Origin: Prorocentrum cordatum
Lineage: Eukaryota; Sar; Dinophyceae; Prorocentrales; Prorocentraceae
Direction: 5' to 3'
DNA: 64,000 nucleotides
NCBI GenBank assembly: GCA_963575745.1
Contig: CAUYUJ010015261.1
Coordinates: 280,146 to 344,145 of the forward strand
Position numbers and translations under genes: made by a program. Of this stretch, positions 35,110-47,944 are shown one piece after another (positions within the stretch are counted from its first letter, which is position 1; the number at the start of each line of letters is the position of its first letter). Below the pieces are notes generated by a model that was not told the DNA's origin, searched no databases, and was given only the letters and a program-made list of their open reading frames with translations.

Positions 35110-35725
35110 GTTAGCATTAAGTCGGGCCTGTCTCTCTACAGGGGGGAGATTCACAAATCATACAACAAGTAGTCTGGGGACGATTACCATTTTTGAACAT
35201 TATTGAAAATTTTGGGGGTATGTTGTAGCTTTCGTTCCAAATCCGCCTGTAGGGGGACATGTCCGATCTAACATTAGCATGCCCGAGACATGTGCATCCG
35301 TGGAACGAAGCATTCTCCATTACATGTGTCCTCCAGCTGTGATGTTCGAGGTCCTGGTTGGCAGCGTGTCCTGGCCTGGGGGGCCATGTGATGGCAGAGA
35401 TGGGGGGGGGGCTCAGGAGAGAGCGGAAAAGAGGCAGGGGCAGCATTTATCGCGGCACCATCCATGGTTTGTGCTGTTGCCGAGGGGGCAATTGTACGGA
35501 CTGGGGAATCTGGCCTCGGGGACCATGGCAGGCGTTGGATCTGGACACGTCTGGCCCCTGCAGACTGATCCCTGCCTCGTACTGTTGCCCACGGCGTGTC
35601 AGTCGCTGCATAGTCGAAGGCAGAAGGCGTCATGGCTGCCACGCGCCCTGGCTTTCAGTCGGGCGTGTCCCTCTACAGGAGGAATATTCAAACATAGGCA
35701 GACACTAGTCGGGGCACGATGTGTG
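35110..35725. repeat. Pair of ~70-bp related blocks
   Basis: 35114-35183 and 35655-35720 share AGTCGGGC, TGTC, CTCTACAGG, ATTCA and AGTC/GGGACGAT in order. Probably an old local duplication. Confidence 0.5.
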
Positions 35726-35959
35726 GAGTACGTTCTGCTATGTCTGAGCATGCTTCGAGCCCCGCTGCGTTGCCCTGGCGGGCTCGAGAATGCCCTGAGC
35801 TGCAAACGGCCCCTCCAGCCCTCGTTTGCCCTCGTGGTGGCGCGGCAGTGTGGTGTGGAGGCGGGTCGGCAGGCAGGTGCGCAGGGTCTGCCCCGTGCTG
35901 GCGAGTGCCTGTCCCGTCTGGTGATACTGTTCGTTGTCTTCGTTGTCACCACCGTCATC

Positions 35960-36110
35960 ACCATCCTTCCTCCTCCTCTTCCTCCACCTCCTGCTCCTCC
36001 GCCGCCGCCTCCGCCTCCGCCTCCTCTTCCTATTTCTCTTCCTTCTCCTCCTCCTCCTCCTCTTCCTCCTCCTCCTCCTCCTACTCCTCCTCCTCCTCTT
36101 GCAGAGGCAT
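35960..36110. repeat. (TCC)n triplet repeat
   Basis: TCC/GCC triplets. The flanking DNA 35730-37435 shows no recognised gene. Confidence 0.9.
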
Positions 36111-37448
36111 GAGCAGGTGACCAGCCTTGTCATCTGCTTTCTCATGTTTCCAGGGCGTCTTTGTGTCTGCGCCTGCAAGCGGCTGGCCTGCCTTTGCCCA
36201 GGCGCAAGCCGGTAGCAGTGCATGCATGATCGTTGCACGCAGCATCAGCCAGAACCTGCGAATTGTGTTGGTAAGTTTCGCAGCCTAAGGTGTTTTGGCC
36301 ATGGACCTTTGGCGCCCATTATGTTCTGTATTGGAGTGCAGAGGCCACAGCGTTGGCAGATTCCGATGTGGAGGAGGCGGACATCGCTGCGTTGGCCAGG
36401 GCCAGCTTGAAGGACGGTGCGCTTGTCTCTCGCATCACACACAATGCATGTGCTGACAATCCATAGGGTGCATCGTGAAATCGAACATTTGCCTGCTCAT
36501 GCTACGTTGCATCACCATGCTGGACCGCTTGTCGTCACGCTGACGGGCCCAGGAGTCTTCTCAAATCTTTGGTTGAGCGCGTCCTGCGATCCTCGAGGGC
36601 GCTGCGTGAAGACGCTGCAGACAAGCCGCCTGCAGACCATGTCGTCTGCACCGCAGGATCCCCCGCAACTGGTGGGCTCTGCACCCGCACGGCGACCTGT
36701 TCACAGCACGATTTCTAGCCGCCGCGCACGTCGCAAGAGAATTCCTTCGATGGCTGGCACCGTCTGGGTGCGCGTGCGCCGTGGGAACCTGGGAACCAGC
36801 AGTGCCTGGGGAGCCAGGTGCAGACTAGCCGGGAGTAAGCGGATCCTGAGCGGAGCATCTTGGTGGCATTCATGTGCAATAGGAGCAGCTTGGAGCAACA
36901 GGGACCAGCCAACTCCCCAGCAGCCGGGCGCAATCGGAAAATGACACGGAGCGGCGGGAGACCAGCCCGACCAAGCAACCGTTTTTCGCAGTCAGGTGCG
37001 AGATAAACAGGAGCAGCCAGGACCAGCTGGGAACAGTCAGACCAGGCAAGTCGTTCGCAGTCGGCGGCAATTTTCGACGCTTCGCGGATCCCCACCAGCG
37101 CATCCACAAACGACGCCCACGCGAGTCGTTTTACGAGCCTAGTGGATGCTTTATGGGGCCATCTTGACAAGGAGGGTAGGAGGACGAGGAGGAGGGGGAG
37201 CAGAAGGAGGAGGGAGGATGAGGAGGATCACTGACTAGACTTCCAGGTCTACGAGCTGGCCGACCGCCATTGGACAGTCCTTTTGGGTTGAATGGTTTCT
37301 TTATGAGGAAACACCCTCTGCTAGGGAAACGCTCCAACTCGTAGTCTGTATATGGAGGATGATAGCGAGGGCAGGCCTTGTCTATCAGCCCCTTCGTTCT
37401 CCAAACCTCAGGAGTGGCGTCCCACAGTGGATCCCAGCCCCTTCAGGG

Positions 37449-37575
37449 GGGGAAGAGGAGGAGGAGGAGGAGGAGGAGGAGCAGGAGGAGGAGGAGGAGG
37501 GGGAGGGGGAGGAGGAGGAGGAGGAGGAGGAGGAGGAGGAGGAGGAGGAGGAGGAGGAGGAGGAGGAGGAAGAAC
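37449..37575. repeat. (GGA)n triplet repeat
   Basis: About 125 bp of near-pure GGA on the + strand. Confidence 0.95.
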
Positions 37576-38029
37576 ATGAGGGTGAGGACAAGGAACCAGA
37601 GGAGGAAGGGGCGAAGACGTACGCCTTCGCAGATCTTCTGCTGCCGGAACCGCTTGGAGGCATCATGGCACCAACCTGGGCCTTGGGGTTACAGTCGGGG
37701 CGCTAAACAAGGAACCCTTTTCGTTGGGGAGGGGCTCCGTGTTCCTTCATTGTTTTGCAGCTTGCCTCAAGTTTTCCTCATGTTTCCGATGGGAGATTGA
37801 AGTTCAACTTATGGTGAAACAGGGGCCTCGTTCCTGATTTAGGGTTCCTTAGGTCAAGGCCCCCACTGCAGCTGGCCTCCTTTACAAGCTCTGTCGGAGC
37901 TCTCTTGCGGCTCTCTGGAGCGATCTCCGGGCCCTCTTGGGTCGATCTTGGGCCCCGTGGCGCAGAGGGGGGATCTTGATGCCACCCCCCCTCCCGCGGA
38001 CGCCTGGGGCTCGCTTGGGCTACTTTATT

Positions 38030-38225
38030 CGTGAATTTAATTGGTTTTAGTGTTTTAACAAATGGTCGCAGCCACGCAGAGGGCGTGCGTAGCGACGCCC
38101 AAAATGCTCGGTCTCCAGTACTTCTACGTGGCGGCGCCCCCGCAGGCACGCAGAGGGCACGCGTGGCGACGGGGGCGTCGCCACGCGGAGCTTCTAAAGA
38201 CCAAACATTTTGAAAACCAATTGTT
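38030..38225. repeat. Possible inverted-repeat element with AATTGGTTTT ends
   Basis: AATTGGTTTTAGTGTTTTAA near 38039 and its rough inverse AAACATTTTGAAAACCAATT near 38202-38221. Between them a direct repeat CACGCAGAGGGC occurs at 38073 and 38148. Weak evidence for a small element. Confidence 0.4.
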
Positions 38226-38339
38226 TCCGCTACTAAAGTATCTTAGTGCAACCTGAAGGCCCCAGAGGCCCATCGGAAACCAGCGAGCGAGAACGCAGCA
38301 GTCACATGTTCTTCACAATGGTGCTAGAAGGGTCTGTCG

Positions 38340-38945
38340 TTTCTTGTGTGCGTCGTTGGTACGCTCCGTGGTCGCTTGGGGCCGTCTTGGGTGGGTCGTT
38401 GGACCTCTTGGAGGCATGGTGGTTGCCATCTTGAGTCATCGTGGGGTGTGTTGAGCCATATTGGAGGCCATACTGGGCTTTTTCAGCCCATCTTGGAGCC
38501 ATGCTGGCTGACAAGTTTGTCAATGATGCCTCCGAGGTGACGACATATGTCAAACCTTGGCTTTGATCGGAGGGGTATCCTTAATTGGCGTTGCCTGTCC
38601 GGATCCGGAAAGTTGCCTCTTGGCGCCCTATTGGTGCGTCCGTGGGCCCTCCTGGGCCCATCTTAGGCTCTCTCGGGCCACCTTGGAATCATCCTGAGGC
38701 CTCGCTAACGCATCAGAAGCGGAAAGGCGATGCTGCAAGATTCCTATGTTTGTCCAGATGGTTTGGACGAGCTTGGGCCTCTGAGAGGTTTCCTTGGGCG
38801 GCTCCGTGGCCACCTGGGCATATCTTGGAGCGGTCTCTGGGCCTATTTCGGACATGCGGGGAGCCATCTTGAGCGATCTGGCGTCATCGTTAAGCCATCT
38901 TCGAGACCATCTTGGGCTTCTGGGACCCTCCTGCAGCCATCCTGG
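38340..38945. repeat. Degenerate CCATCTTGGGC repeat
   Basis: CATCTTGG/CATCTTGAG motifs recur irregularly every 15-40 bp. No gene recognised. Confidence 0.5.
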
Positions 38946-39313
38946 GCGCTGCGGCCGCTCGCGGGGCGCCGCGCCCAGTCACATGGAAGGGGGCCTTCTT
39001 GAGGGGGAATCTTGGCGTCGAGGAGGAGGACACGTGCCAAACCACCTGCGCCCAGAAGGGCTGGCTGTAGGATCCTGCAGTGGCGGAGCCACTCAGTGAA
39101 ACCATTCTGCGCGGAACATAGCACACCGCTGCGCAGGCCACTGTGGGCCATCCCGCGGGGCCCCCGCCGGCGAGATCCGGGATCCCACGTGTTGACGACG
39201 GCGGCGCCCAGGCCTCCGCGCTCGGAGGGCGCGGATGAGTCGTGAGCGCAGCCGGCTGCCTGATGCAGGCCAGGGCCAACCATCAGGTGAGTCGGTGCCG
39301 TCGTATGATGTTA

Positions 39314-39508
39314 CTCGGGGGCGGAAAAGAGGGGGGTGATGACTAGGGGGGGGTGGATATCATGGCGGGGGCCATGATATTTCCCCAGATTTCATGGCGC
39401 CTCTGCTTATTTCATTACGTCCCTGGCCCCCCCGCTGGGCCGCGCACGTGCCGCCGGTCATGATTTGCACCCCCCGCTCTTGGACACCCCCCTCTTTGCC
39501 GCTCCCGA
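39314..39508. mobile_element. Inverted-repeat element family D, copy 2
   Basis: 195 bp from TCGGGGGCGGAAAAGAGGGG to TTTGCCGCTCCCGA. Interior matches copy 1 almost throughout. No long flanking duplication is evident here, unlike copy 1. Confidence 0.88.
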
Positions 39509-41425
39509 TATATTGCCGTCGAGCGCACTTGCGCACATCAGTGCAGGGAATGATGGGGGTCTCGCTTGACACCTCACGATGCCACACGTTGTGGAACGGG
39601 GGGGCCGGGGGCCCGCTTCTTCTGTGCGGGGTGTCGGCCTGTGTGCGCTCGCGTGTCCGCACTTCTTGCATGGTTGCCAACGCAGTGTAGCATGACGAGT
39701 GTCACATGCTGTTGCTGTGTTGCCAGTTGTGCTCGCAGGGTTTGTTGTGTGCTTTCTGTCGGGGGGGATCCTTGCGTTTCACTTCGGGCGCAGATGACCA
39801 GCCATTCGAGGAATGTCCAAGTCGTATCGTTCGAGTGATTGGAGTCATTGTTTGGCGCTAAAAGAGCATAGTGGCACAAACCATAATTCCGCACATGGCT
39901 TGCACTTCATACTGCTGCTTGCATGAGCCATGTAGTTTGAAATCGAGTGGGTACGTTGTTGGCGAGATTGGTTGTAATGCTGGTAACCGAGTGCTTATGT
40001 CGGAAGACGTCCAGCCTTTGCCGATTCTCGACCCGTCACGCTGTCACGCTGCATCGATGTCCAACAAGATTGTGTCGATTCCCGCAGGAGGGCGAGGTCA
40101 TCCTCGGTGAGGGCAGTGGCCAGCAAGGAGGCACGTTCGTGGGAGATCGCCCCCGGTCGTTGCATGCAGCGCTTCCAAAAGTGTGCAAGGGAGTTGGGTA
40201 CATGTGACGCGGCCAGCTTATGCGAGATCTGGGTACACACGTGGCCATATGTGTTTCCAGTTCTCGGCCTTCTCCTCGGCCGGGCACGCCGGGCTCCCGC
40301 ACGCGTGCATAGCGCACGGCCTCGTGACGTTCCACGTGCAGGATCCATGTCTGTGTGTCTGTTCTGGCTTCCTGGCGCATCATGTCGGATGTCTGACCTG
40401 GCTTCCCGAGGACGAAGGGCACCTCGTGTAATCCCCGATCGCAGTAGAGAGCCATTTTCCAGAGGAGTTTACCATGATCGAGTCATCTCGGGGTCCGGCG
40501 CTCGACCGTCGATTCCGCCCCGCTGCCAATGGCAGGGGGCGTGAGGGTTTGCCGTAGAGGCAAGGCTTGATGGTGTTTTGGAGGCGCCCGTTTGAGACAA
40601 CATTACAGCAAGCAGTAATCAAAAGACATCTGATGGTCTCGCCCATTTCTCTCCCTACTCTCCCTCCCAGTGCGATATGTTTCCTCTGGGGCGTGAATAT
40701 CCGTTGAGCTCCCTGTGGCTCAGGCATAGGCAGGAACGCTCAATGAACACGGACAGCCGTCTTTTCGAAGGTCGCCAGTCGAGTTCAGATTGCTTTCTCT
40801 CTTGGATGGGGGCTGTTGTTATACATCTGGTAGAAGTAATTGCACAAGCGACAAGCGCCACGTGTGCAGAGCAGCCACCCGCTTCCTTCTGCACAGGTCA
40901 TCCACAGGGGCGCGAGGATCATCGCCTTTCGCCCGACGCAGCCTGCGCCACGGATTTTGCCCCTCTCCAGGCAGCCGCGAGAAGGGGCCGTCGCGCACCG
41001 CCCTGCGCACGCCGCGCACCGCGAAGTGGGGTACCCATCGTGGGGGCAGAATGGTGTTGTGCATTCTGCGAGTAAGACCGGCCCTCGACCATCTTGAAGC
41101 ATGCCGCGCCCGTGCTGCGTGCGCCTGCGAGGGCCGTCCCGTTCGGAGCGGGCACGGCGTCGGCGCGTGGGAAGGGATGGCACGGCGGCACAGGTGGAGG
41201 GATGGAGTGGCATTCGCGACGCGGCTGAAGCCGAAAGCTTGGCAGCAACAGCCGGCACTACGACTTGCAGATTGGTTCGTGGGATCGCAGAAGCATGCAC
41301 GGGCGCAGCGTGAGCAAGCGCAGCATCGCAGCCTCAGCATCGAAGCCGACGGGACGCGCCGCCCCAAAGCGTCTGGCCAGAGAGGACGGGCCGCTCGCCA
41401 GGGTGCAGTCCGCCACGGGGAACTC
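39509..41425. other. Moderate-GC intergenic region
   Basis: No recognised gene on either strand. Frames of 130-250 codons from 40680 to 41550 are open on both strands simultaneously and show no domain. Confidence 0.45.
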
Positions 41426-41588
41426 ACCAGCCTCGAACTTATCCCTATCCCTAAGATTGACACGCCAAAAGGCGATGACAACCTTAGGGATGCGCCCTCA
41501 AAACCTAAAGGAATCCCTGAGATTGGCATCGCGATGAGGCAATGCCAGTCTTAGGGATAGGGATATGTTCCAGGCAGGTAAGGAACAC
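41419..41588. mobile_element. MITE-like element family B, copy 2, with target duplication
   Basis: Element 41426-41580: ACCAGCCTCGAACTTATCCC start and GGGATATGTTCCAGGCAGGT end. Its interior TAAGATTGACACGCCAAAAG is the same as copy 1. The flanks GGAACTC (41419-41425) and GGAACAC (41582-41588) form a 7-bp duplication with one mismatch. Confidence 0.85.
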
Positions 41589-41976
41589 CGAGGGGACCTC
41601 ACGGGGAGGGGCCCGCGAAGATGCGCACGGGGTGCTGCCGCACCCTCCCGTGTGGCAGGGCTTGTCGACCTGGAAGTGGCCGACAAGCGCGGCATCTGCA
41701 ACGCCCCGGCCCTGCTGCAGAAGCTGAGCGACATCGAGTACAAGGCGGCGGGCCGGGCCCCTCTTCGCGCGCGGCCACTGCGGGAGAGAGCTGGCCTCGC
41801 GGGCGGGTGTCCCTCGCCCCAGAGCCCCAGCTTTTCGCCCCCGCCAAAAGAGGCCGCTCAGGCAAGGAGGTAGTGGGGCTAGGGGGGCACACCCCACGGA
41901 GGCCCATGCGGACGCACCGCCATCCAGGATGGACGCTCCCGCAGCAAAGTGTCCCGAGCTGGGCCCCAGGTTTTTT

Positions 41977-42190
41977 TTTGGACGCCCGAAATGGGTACGG
42001 AAAGAATGGGCACAATGCCCAACAGCGGATCCTGTTCATTTTGAACAGGACTCGCTGTCCACGCCGCCGCGGCCTGTGTCCATTCGAGACAGAAGGCCGC
42101 CTGCCCAACAGCGGCCGCTGTTGGTTTGGGACAACATTTGTTGTTGGGCATTGTACCCCTTTTTTCCGTACCCATTCTCGGGCGTCCAAA
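41977..42190. mobile_element. MITE-like element family C, copy 1
   Basis: Starts TTTGGACGCCCGAAATGGGT and ends CCCATTCTCGGGCGTCCAAA. Inverted ends extend about 45 bp inward (GCACAATGCCCAAC against GTTGGGCATTGTACC). The centre holds GTGTCCATTCGAGACAGAAG. Second copy at 59913-60114. No coding capacity. Confidence 0.9.
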
Positions 42191-42490
42191 TTTTTGGCCC
42201 GTTCGAGAAAACCCCACGGTGTCGGGGATCTGGGTCGACGTAGTCCTTGGTCGGGGCCTCGCCCGTGCAAGCACGGCTGCTTCGGCCGTTCGGCGTGGCG
42301 CGTCAGCCTGCTCTTTCCTCCTCCTCGTCGTCGTCCTCCTCCTCCTCCTCCTTCATTACTTTTTCCTTACAAATAACCCCTCCCTGTCGCACCCCGAGGC
42401 CGGTCGAAAGGGCGGGCTGGGCGTTTCGCCTGACTCTTTCTCACCCTTAATGACCCTGAAGCCCAAACGTTGGCAACGGGTTCATAAGCA

Positions 42491-42815
42491 GAGGGCGGCT
42501 GGCTTTCAAAATGTGGCTCTCGCCTTAGCGACGCGCGCATTCGTTTTGAACATGTGTAAGAGTTTCACTGGTTGAGGGCGGGCTCGTTTTCAAAATTTGG
42601 TTCTCGCCTTAGCGCCGCGCACATTCGTTGTCACACATGTGTAAGAGGCTCACGGATTGAGGGCGGGTCGTTTTCACAATGTGGTTCTCGCCTTTGCGCC
42701 GCGCGCGTTCCACATAAACATTTGCAGTAGTTACCAGATTGAGGGCGGCTCGTGTCCAAATTGTGGTTCTAGCCTTAGCGCCGCGCACATTCGTTTCAAA
42801 CATATGGAGGAGTTT
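42491..42815. repeat. ~84-bp tandem repeat, 4 copies
   Basis: GAGGGCGG begins units at 42491, 42574, 42659 and 42741. Each continues with TTCAAAATGTGGTTCTCGCC, TTAGCGCCGCGCACATTCG and ACATGTGTAAGAG-like blocks. Units are about 80-85% alike by eye. Confidence 0.9.
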
Positions 42816-43905
42816 CGCGGAAGTCCATGGTCAACGTACCAGACATGTAGTTTTGGAAGGATTCAGGATTGTGAGGGTGCAACATTTCTGTTGACTCGCG
42901 CAATTGAAGTTCCAGGATTGGTTTTTTGGCACGATGCAGGATCGCCCAGACGCATCCGTCAGGTTGATCCGTGGCGTAGGAGACCAGATAATGTTTTCGT
43001 TTGCATGTTTCAGGGTCTGCAAACGGTTGTCTCACAACGAGGCAGTTCCCTCAGTGGAAATGAGCCACTATAGGGACCTGCGAAGATGGAGCTTGGAGGG
43101 AGGGTTGATTCGAACAGCGTTGATGAGTCTTTGGTTTGCGCTGGTCCTCCTCCTTCTCCTCCTCCTCCTCCTCCTCCTCCTCCTCCCCCCCGGGAAGGGC
43201 AAACATTGCCAACGGGTGGGCACGGGACCCCCAATAGCCCATGGGGTGCAAGAAGAGCACGAGCTCGTATTTGTGCTGTTGCGGAGGTGCTGCCAGAGTG
43301 GGGTGGCCTGTCTGGTTCGGGTTGCTCTTGTTATCGAAGGAGAAAGCACTCCAGAAACATAAACTGTTGCCGCTCCGCGCGGATCTCTTGGAGCCGCGCT
43401 CGGGCACCCTGGCGGCGCTTCGGGCGCTGCCCCTGGTGCGCTCCGCGCGCAAGGGAGACGGGATCAGCTCAGATTCAAACAATCCGCGCAGACCGTTCGA
43501 AGTTTCTGTGTATGCCAGTTGTTGTTTTTCTATGCCAGGAGTTTTCAGCATCCTTCCCCCCTCGGTCTCGTTGTCCTCGTCCTGCCAGTTCGCTTCCTCT
43601 TGCCGATGGCTCAGGTGCAAGTACTCACACTGACCCCAGCTACCTACACTACCCTCGTTTTCTCCCACCACTCTTGCCGCTGTTTCAGCTCCCTTTCCTG
43701 CCCCGACGTGCATTCCCACTCGCACAACTCCCGATCCTACTCCTGATCTTACTTCCCCTCCCACTCGTATTTCTGCTATTCGTTCCTCGTTCCCTCACTG
43801 ACGAGGCCCCCGCTCGAGGCATCCTCACAATTCGCTCAGGGCGAGGTTCCCGTTCGAGACGTCCTCGAGATTCATTCTGCCAGGTGTGAGACGCCCTGTG
43901 CTTCT
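42816..43905. other. Intergenic DNA with (TCC)n at 43145-43195
   Basis: No recognised gene. Confidence 0.45.
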
Positions 43906-44169
43906 ACAGGTGTTCCGAGCGCCGCCTCGGACTAGAATCGTGAAGTGAGGCCCTTTTATGAAGGGGTTCTCAGCCAAAGCTTTCTTGATATTCGCGCGGT
44001 TAGGCTTGAGAGAACTTGCGTTTTGTATGCATGCCGATGGCCGCCTCGAAATAGTGAGATGAGAGTTGGGCTGCTCGAGATCTCTTCACACATAACGTTC
44101 CACGATGTCGTCGAGCTCGGTGATGGCGTCCGCTCGCAGACGGGGCTCTCGCGTGTGCGGGTCCCCGAT

Positions 44170-44450
44170 GATGCCACTGATGGCGGTGATGGCATGGTGG
44201 TGATGATGATGGTCATGAATATATTGGTGGTGACAGTGGTCATGCTGTTCGTGTTTGATAGAGAGTGCTAGTGATGATGGTGATGATGATGATGATGATG
44301 ATGATCATTGTCATGGTAATGCTGATGGCGAGTATGACATGTGGGTTGCAGAGTAAGTGTGTGTGTGTGAGAAGGGGCTATGCAGGTGACGATGATGATG
44401 AATGCAACTATGATGACTGTAGTGATGATCATGGTCGATCATGGTGATTA
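44170..44450. repeat. Imperfect (GAT)n tract
   Basis: GATGATGATGGTCATGA-type triplets. Weaker relative of the 23-kb GAT domain. DNA from 43906 to 46525 otherwise shows no recognised gene. Confidence 0.8.
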
Positions 44451-46525
44451 TGAGGATGAGCGTTCGGGTGTGTGAGCGTGTGAACGTGCGCCTGTGGTGG
44501 AACAGAGTGAGGAAAGGAGGGATGGGGCACTTGCGCAAGGTGTCTTGAGAACTTGGAAATCCTAGTGAGGATTGGGACAGTATGTGTTCGCAAATTCTCC
44601 CACTTCCTTCTCGCTCGCAAGTTCGTTATGTCAGTATGACAAAGATGCGAAGGGCAGCAGTAGTCGTCGTAGTAGGGCGAAGGATACAATATAAAACATA
44701 AGCAGGGTGAGTTGAAGCAGCCGTATATGTAGTAAAATGGCCGGATCCGTAGGATTGCCAGGGGCTGTAGACATCGTCAAAGTGTTCGATGTGGTTTCAG
44801 TGGTACGTAGGAGAAGTCTGGCGTATGAGTGGATCCCGCAGGACCAGGGGTTGTAGACGGAGCTGCGTGTCTTGTCCACGTCCGTCTGCGTCTGTTTGGT
44901 GATTGTCTGTGTAGGCCCTGTATTTCTGCATGTGCATGTTCTCTTATACAACTCTGTCGCTATGTCGGCCCGTGTCTAAGCATTCGCCTTTTTCTGCCTG
45001 TCTCCATATCGTTTCACCATTTGTCAACTAAATGTTAGTGTTCATTTCTAATGTAATTCTATCGGACTGAGTGTCTTGTTGATGGTGTGCCCGCCATCGT
45101 CTAACGTCCCGTCCGTCCGTTTATTAGTGCGCCCGTCTCAACTGTTCTACCCGTGCTTTTTTTCGGTCTCGTCTCGCCAGTTCTCGCCTTCTGTTCACTC
45201 GTCCCTTCTCCCTCTCTCTCTCGTTATGTTGTTTCTCTCTCCTTCGTTCTCCCTTCCCTTTGCTGTGGATTTCGAGGGTGACCCCGTGGGTTTTGAAGCA
45301 CGTGGTTGGCGGGCGTGGTAGGCGTGTGATCTGCACTTGACAGGTGGGATTGAGGAAGGAAGGGAAGGTGGGGAGGACAATGGCCGAGTGAGAACGATTC
45401 GTGTAACGATTTGTTTCACGGGCCCGGCCATCGTTGATGCCTGGGGATGTTGTAGGCTCCCGAGGGGTCGCATAGCTTTTTGCCCGTGGCAAATGCGCGC
45501 GTTTGACGGGCGCGGGGGTGCAGTCCAGATAGAGCAGAGGTAGCATCGCAGCCAAATTGTGCCAAAGGTGTAGGAGGACGTGGCACGCCTTTCTCCCCTG
45601 CTTGCAGTTCTATCTGCAGCGCCAAGGTGCCAGAGGGTGCCAAGCGCGTCCCGTGGGTCGACACCCTCGCCATAGAAGACCAGCAGACCCTCCCAAGTGA
45701 TGTAAAGTCGAAGGACAGCATCTTGCTCGATGTGTGAGCACTGTGAGCACCTTGTCATGTCGCCGCCTGGTGTAGAGTGCAATTTCGGCACAATGTCGCG
45801 GAGAGCGTCGCACACAAGAGATCAGCATTGTTGCAACACCACTCCGAGGGGAAGTGCATTCCCATGGTGTCTGCTCCCGCTGGGGCTCGTCCGTTCTCGG
45901 GAGGAACTCGGAGCTCGGAACTCGGGTGTCCGCGAAGAGATGCCGGAGGGCATCGTTGCTGGGGGTGTGCACCACGCTGAAGACGCCATGCAGACCAAGT
46001 TCTCGGGAGGAGGGAGGGGAGGGCGGAGGGGTGGTGTGTGGGAAGGGAGGGGGGAATGGGGAGACTTGTAGCCTGGAGGATCCCCAGCAGTGGGGAGAAC
46101 GGGGGAGGCGAGGGCGCAGGTCGCGTGCCTCTGGCCGTTGTCTTAATGCCGACCAGCCGCGTGCGGATGCCCTTCTGCGCCGTGCCCGTCCTTCTCTCCT
46201 CTGCGCGAATGTGTGTGCCGCGGGCCGTTGGTTCGCCACGGCCGCCCACCGCGCTCTGGTCCTGCGCGCCTGGCTGCTGCTGCCCCCCCGGTTGCTCATC
46301 GTCGAACTCTTCGGCTTCTGAGCGTCTGTTTTTTCTCGGCCGTCCCCCCCTTTCTTTGCCCGCCGGCCAATTCGCCATTTAGTGCCCCTGTCTAGCTTCT
46401 CGCTGGGGCGGAGTTCGCCGCCTCGCCGCTGACGAAAAAGTGTGCCGTTGGCCGGCTGGCGAGCACGCGCAGAAAACGGCAGGGGCTCCACCGGGTGCTG
46501 AGATTCAGGGTTCCTTTGGCGCTTC
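44451..46525. other. Intergenic region without recognisable genes
   Basis: Frames on both strands (up to 378 codons on the minus strand near 45610-46746) have no known domain, and neither strand is favoured. Confidence 0.45.
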
Positions 46526-46718
46526 TCAGGCGATCGCAGACATGGATTCAAGGGGCGTGTATTAGCGACGGGCCCCGCTTCAATAGAAAATTTCGGATTT
46601 CCGCCGCCGAACGAGGCGGCACCGGCCGCATTTCGGGGAGGGCACCTCCCCCGATGCAGGTATTCGGCGACCGCGCGCCAAATCCATGGATCGTTAATCC
46701 GTGTTTGCGCGCCCCCGA
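46526..46718. mobile_element. Dispersed element family F, copy 2
   Basis: About 85-90% match to 15891-16084 by eye, including GGATTTCCGCCGCCGAACGA and ACCGCGCGCCAAATCCATGG. The hairpin arm is partly lost (TGCAGGTATTCGG replaces CCATGGATTTGG). Confidence 0.75.
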
Positions 46719-47940
46719 GTTTCAGGAAATTGCGCAGGATGCCCACGGAATTGCGCCAGTTTCGCTGCCAGTGCGCTGGTCATCGAGCGCGTTCCAGTAT
46801 TCGCAAATGGCCTGATCGCAGACGTTTGGTGTAATGGATCGTAAATCTCCCGCGGCGGATCCAGGCCAGACGCGAGCTTCGGAACGCGCTTGTCTAATTC
46901 CAGGGCGGTCTGGCATTTTCTTTCGTTCTTCGTTCCAGCGCAGCACGCATCGAGGCTTCGCGGAAGAAAGATGGTGATTGAAATTGGCAACTTCGGTGTA
47001 ATGTGCTACCATGTGACGAACGCAAGGAACATCGCTTTGGGCGCCCATAGAAAACGAATTGGTTGCGCCGGTTAGGAAAAACCGTTTGCCTCATGCGCGG
47101 TCGGCCGAATAGTATATGAGTTTTCCACATGTATCTATAGGCGCGCGGGCAGGGGCTTTCGATGCTGACTTTGTTCGCAAAGACGATCGAGTGGGGATGG
47201 GGGATGCGAGGGTTTCTGGCCCCTCCGGGGCTTCGAAATCGTCACGTTCCCCCGAAGCACCGACCGCAGTGGTTCAAATGTATTGAAACCGATCCGAATT
47301 CATGTAGACCAGCGCCCGTATGTGGAGACACGACTGCATGCGCAGTTGCCGATTGAGTTGGGCACCGTAGGAATTTTCATGGCCCCCACGAAGCGCATTA
47401 GTTTTAGTTCTGGAATATGCTCACGTTTTGCGTGCACGTGATGGTCTGGACGTGGACATGTGTCACGTCATTGGTTTCTTTGAGAAAGAACAAGGATGCG
47501 TTGTGCGCTTGCAGACACATGCAACTGGCGAGGAACAAGTTCAAACTTTGCGTTTATGTTCGGCTACTGGTTGCGTTCAAGACGCGTCCTGGCGCGAGCC
47601 TTGCGCTTAGGCATGCAGAACCCGAGCCTTGTGCGAGGTTCAGCGGCATGGTTCGGAGGGTCTGATCGAATATTCTGACCATGGGCGAGCCGCGCGATGA
47701 GTTACAGTGTTAGTGTCTTCAGGCACGTTCGACCCAGACAACGATGCGCCTCATGCGCTTGCGAGCGCAATCTACAGCACATGCGCCCACTCGTGTTTGC
47801 ATCTCCGGGCGCCAATCGATTCTTCGAAATAGAAATCGGGCGGTGTGTTACAATTCTGGCTATTTGATTACATGTTTTGCGTTTGTTTCGTATGCGTGTT
47901 TGTTTCTCCGTAGGTTAGTTTGTTTGTCTGCCTGTTTGTC
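46719..47940. other. Moderate-GC intergenic region
   Basis: Closer to 50% GC than either neighbour. Short frames near 47410-47680 have balanced composition, but no domain is recognised. Confidence 0.4.
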
Positions 47941-47944
47941 TGTC

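Noticed and set aside
40680-41554. Frames of 236-254 codons on both strands
   Set aside because: They mirror each other on opposite strands, run into the family B element, and have no recognisable motif.
42131-42187. Hairpin as a bacterial-type terminator or tRNA-like fold
   Set aside because: It is one arm of the family C terminal inverted repeats, and the context is eukaryotic.
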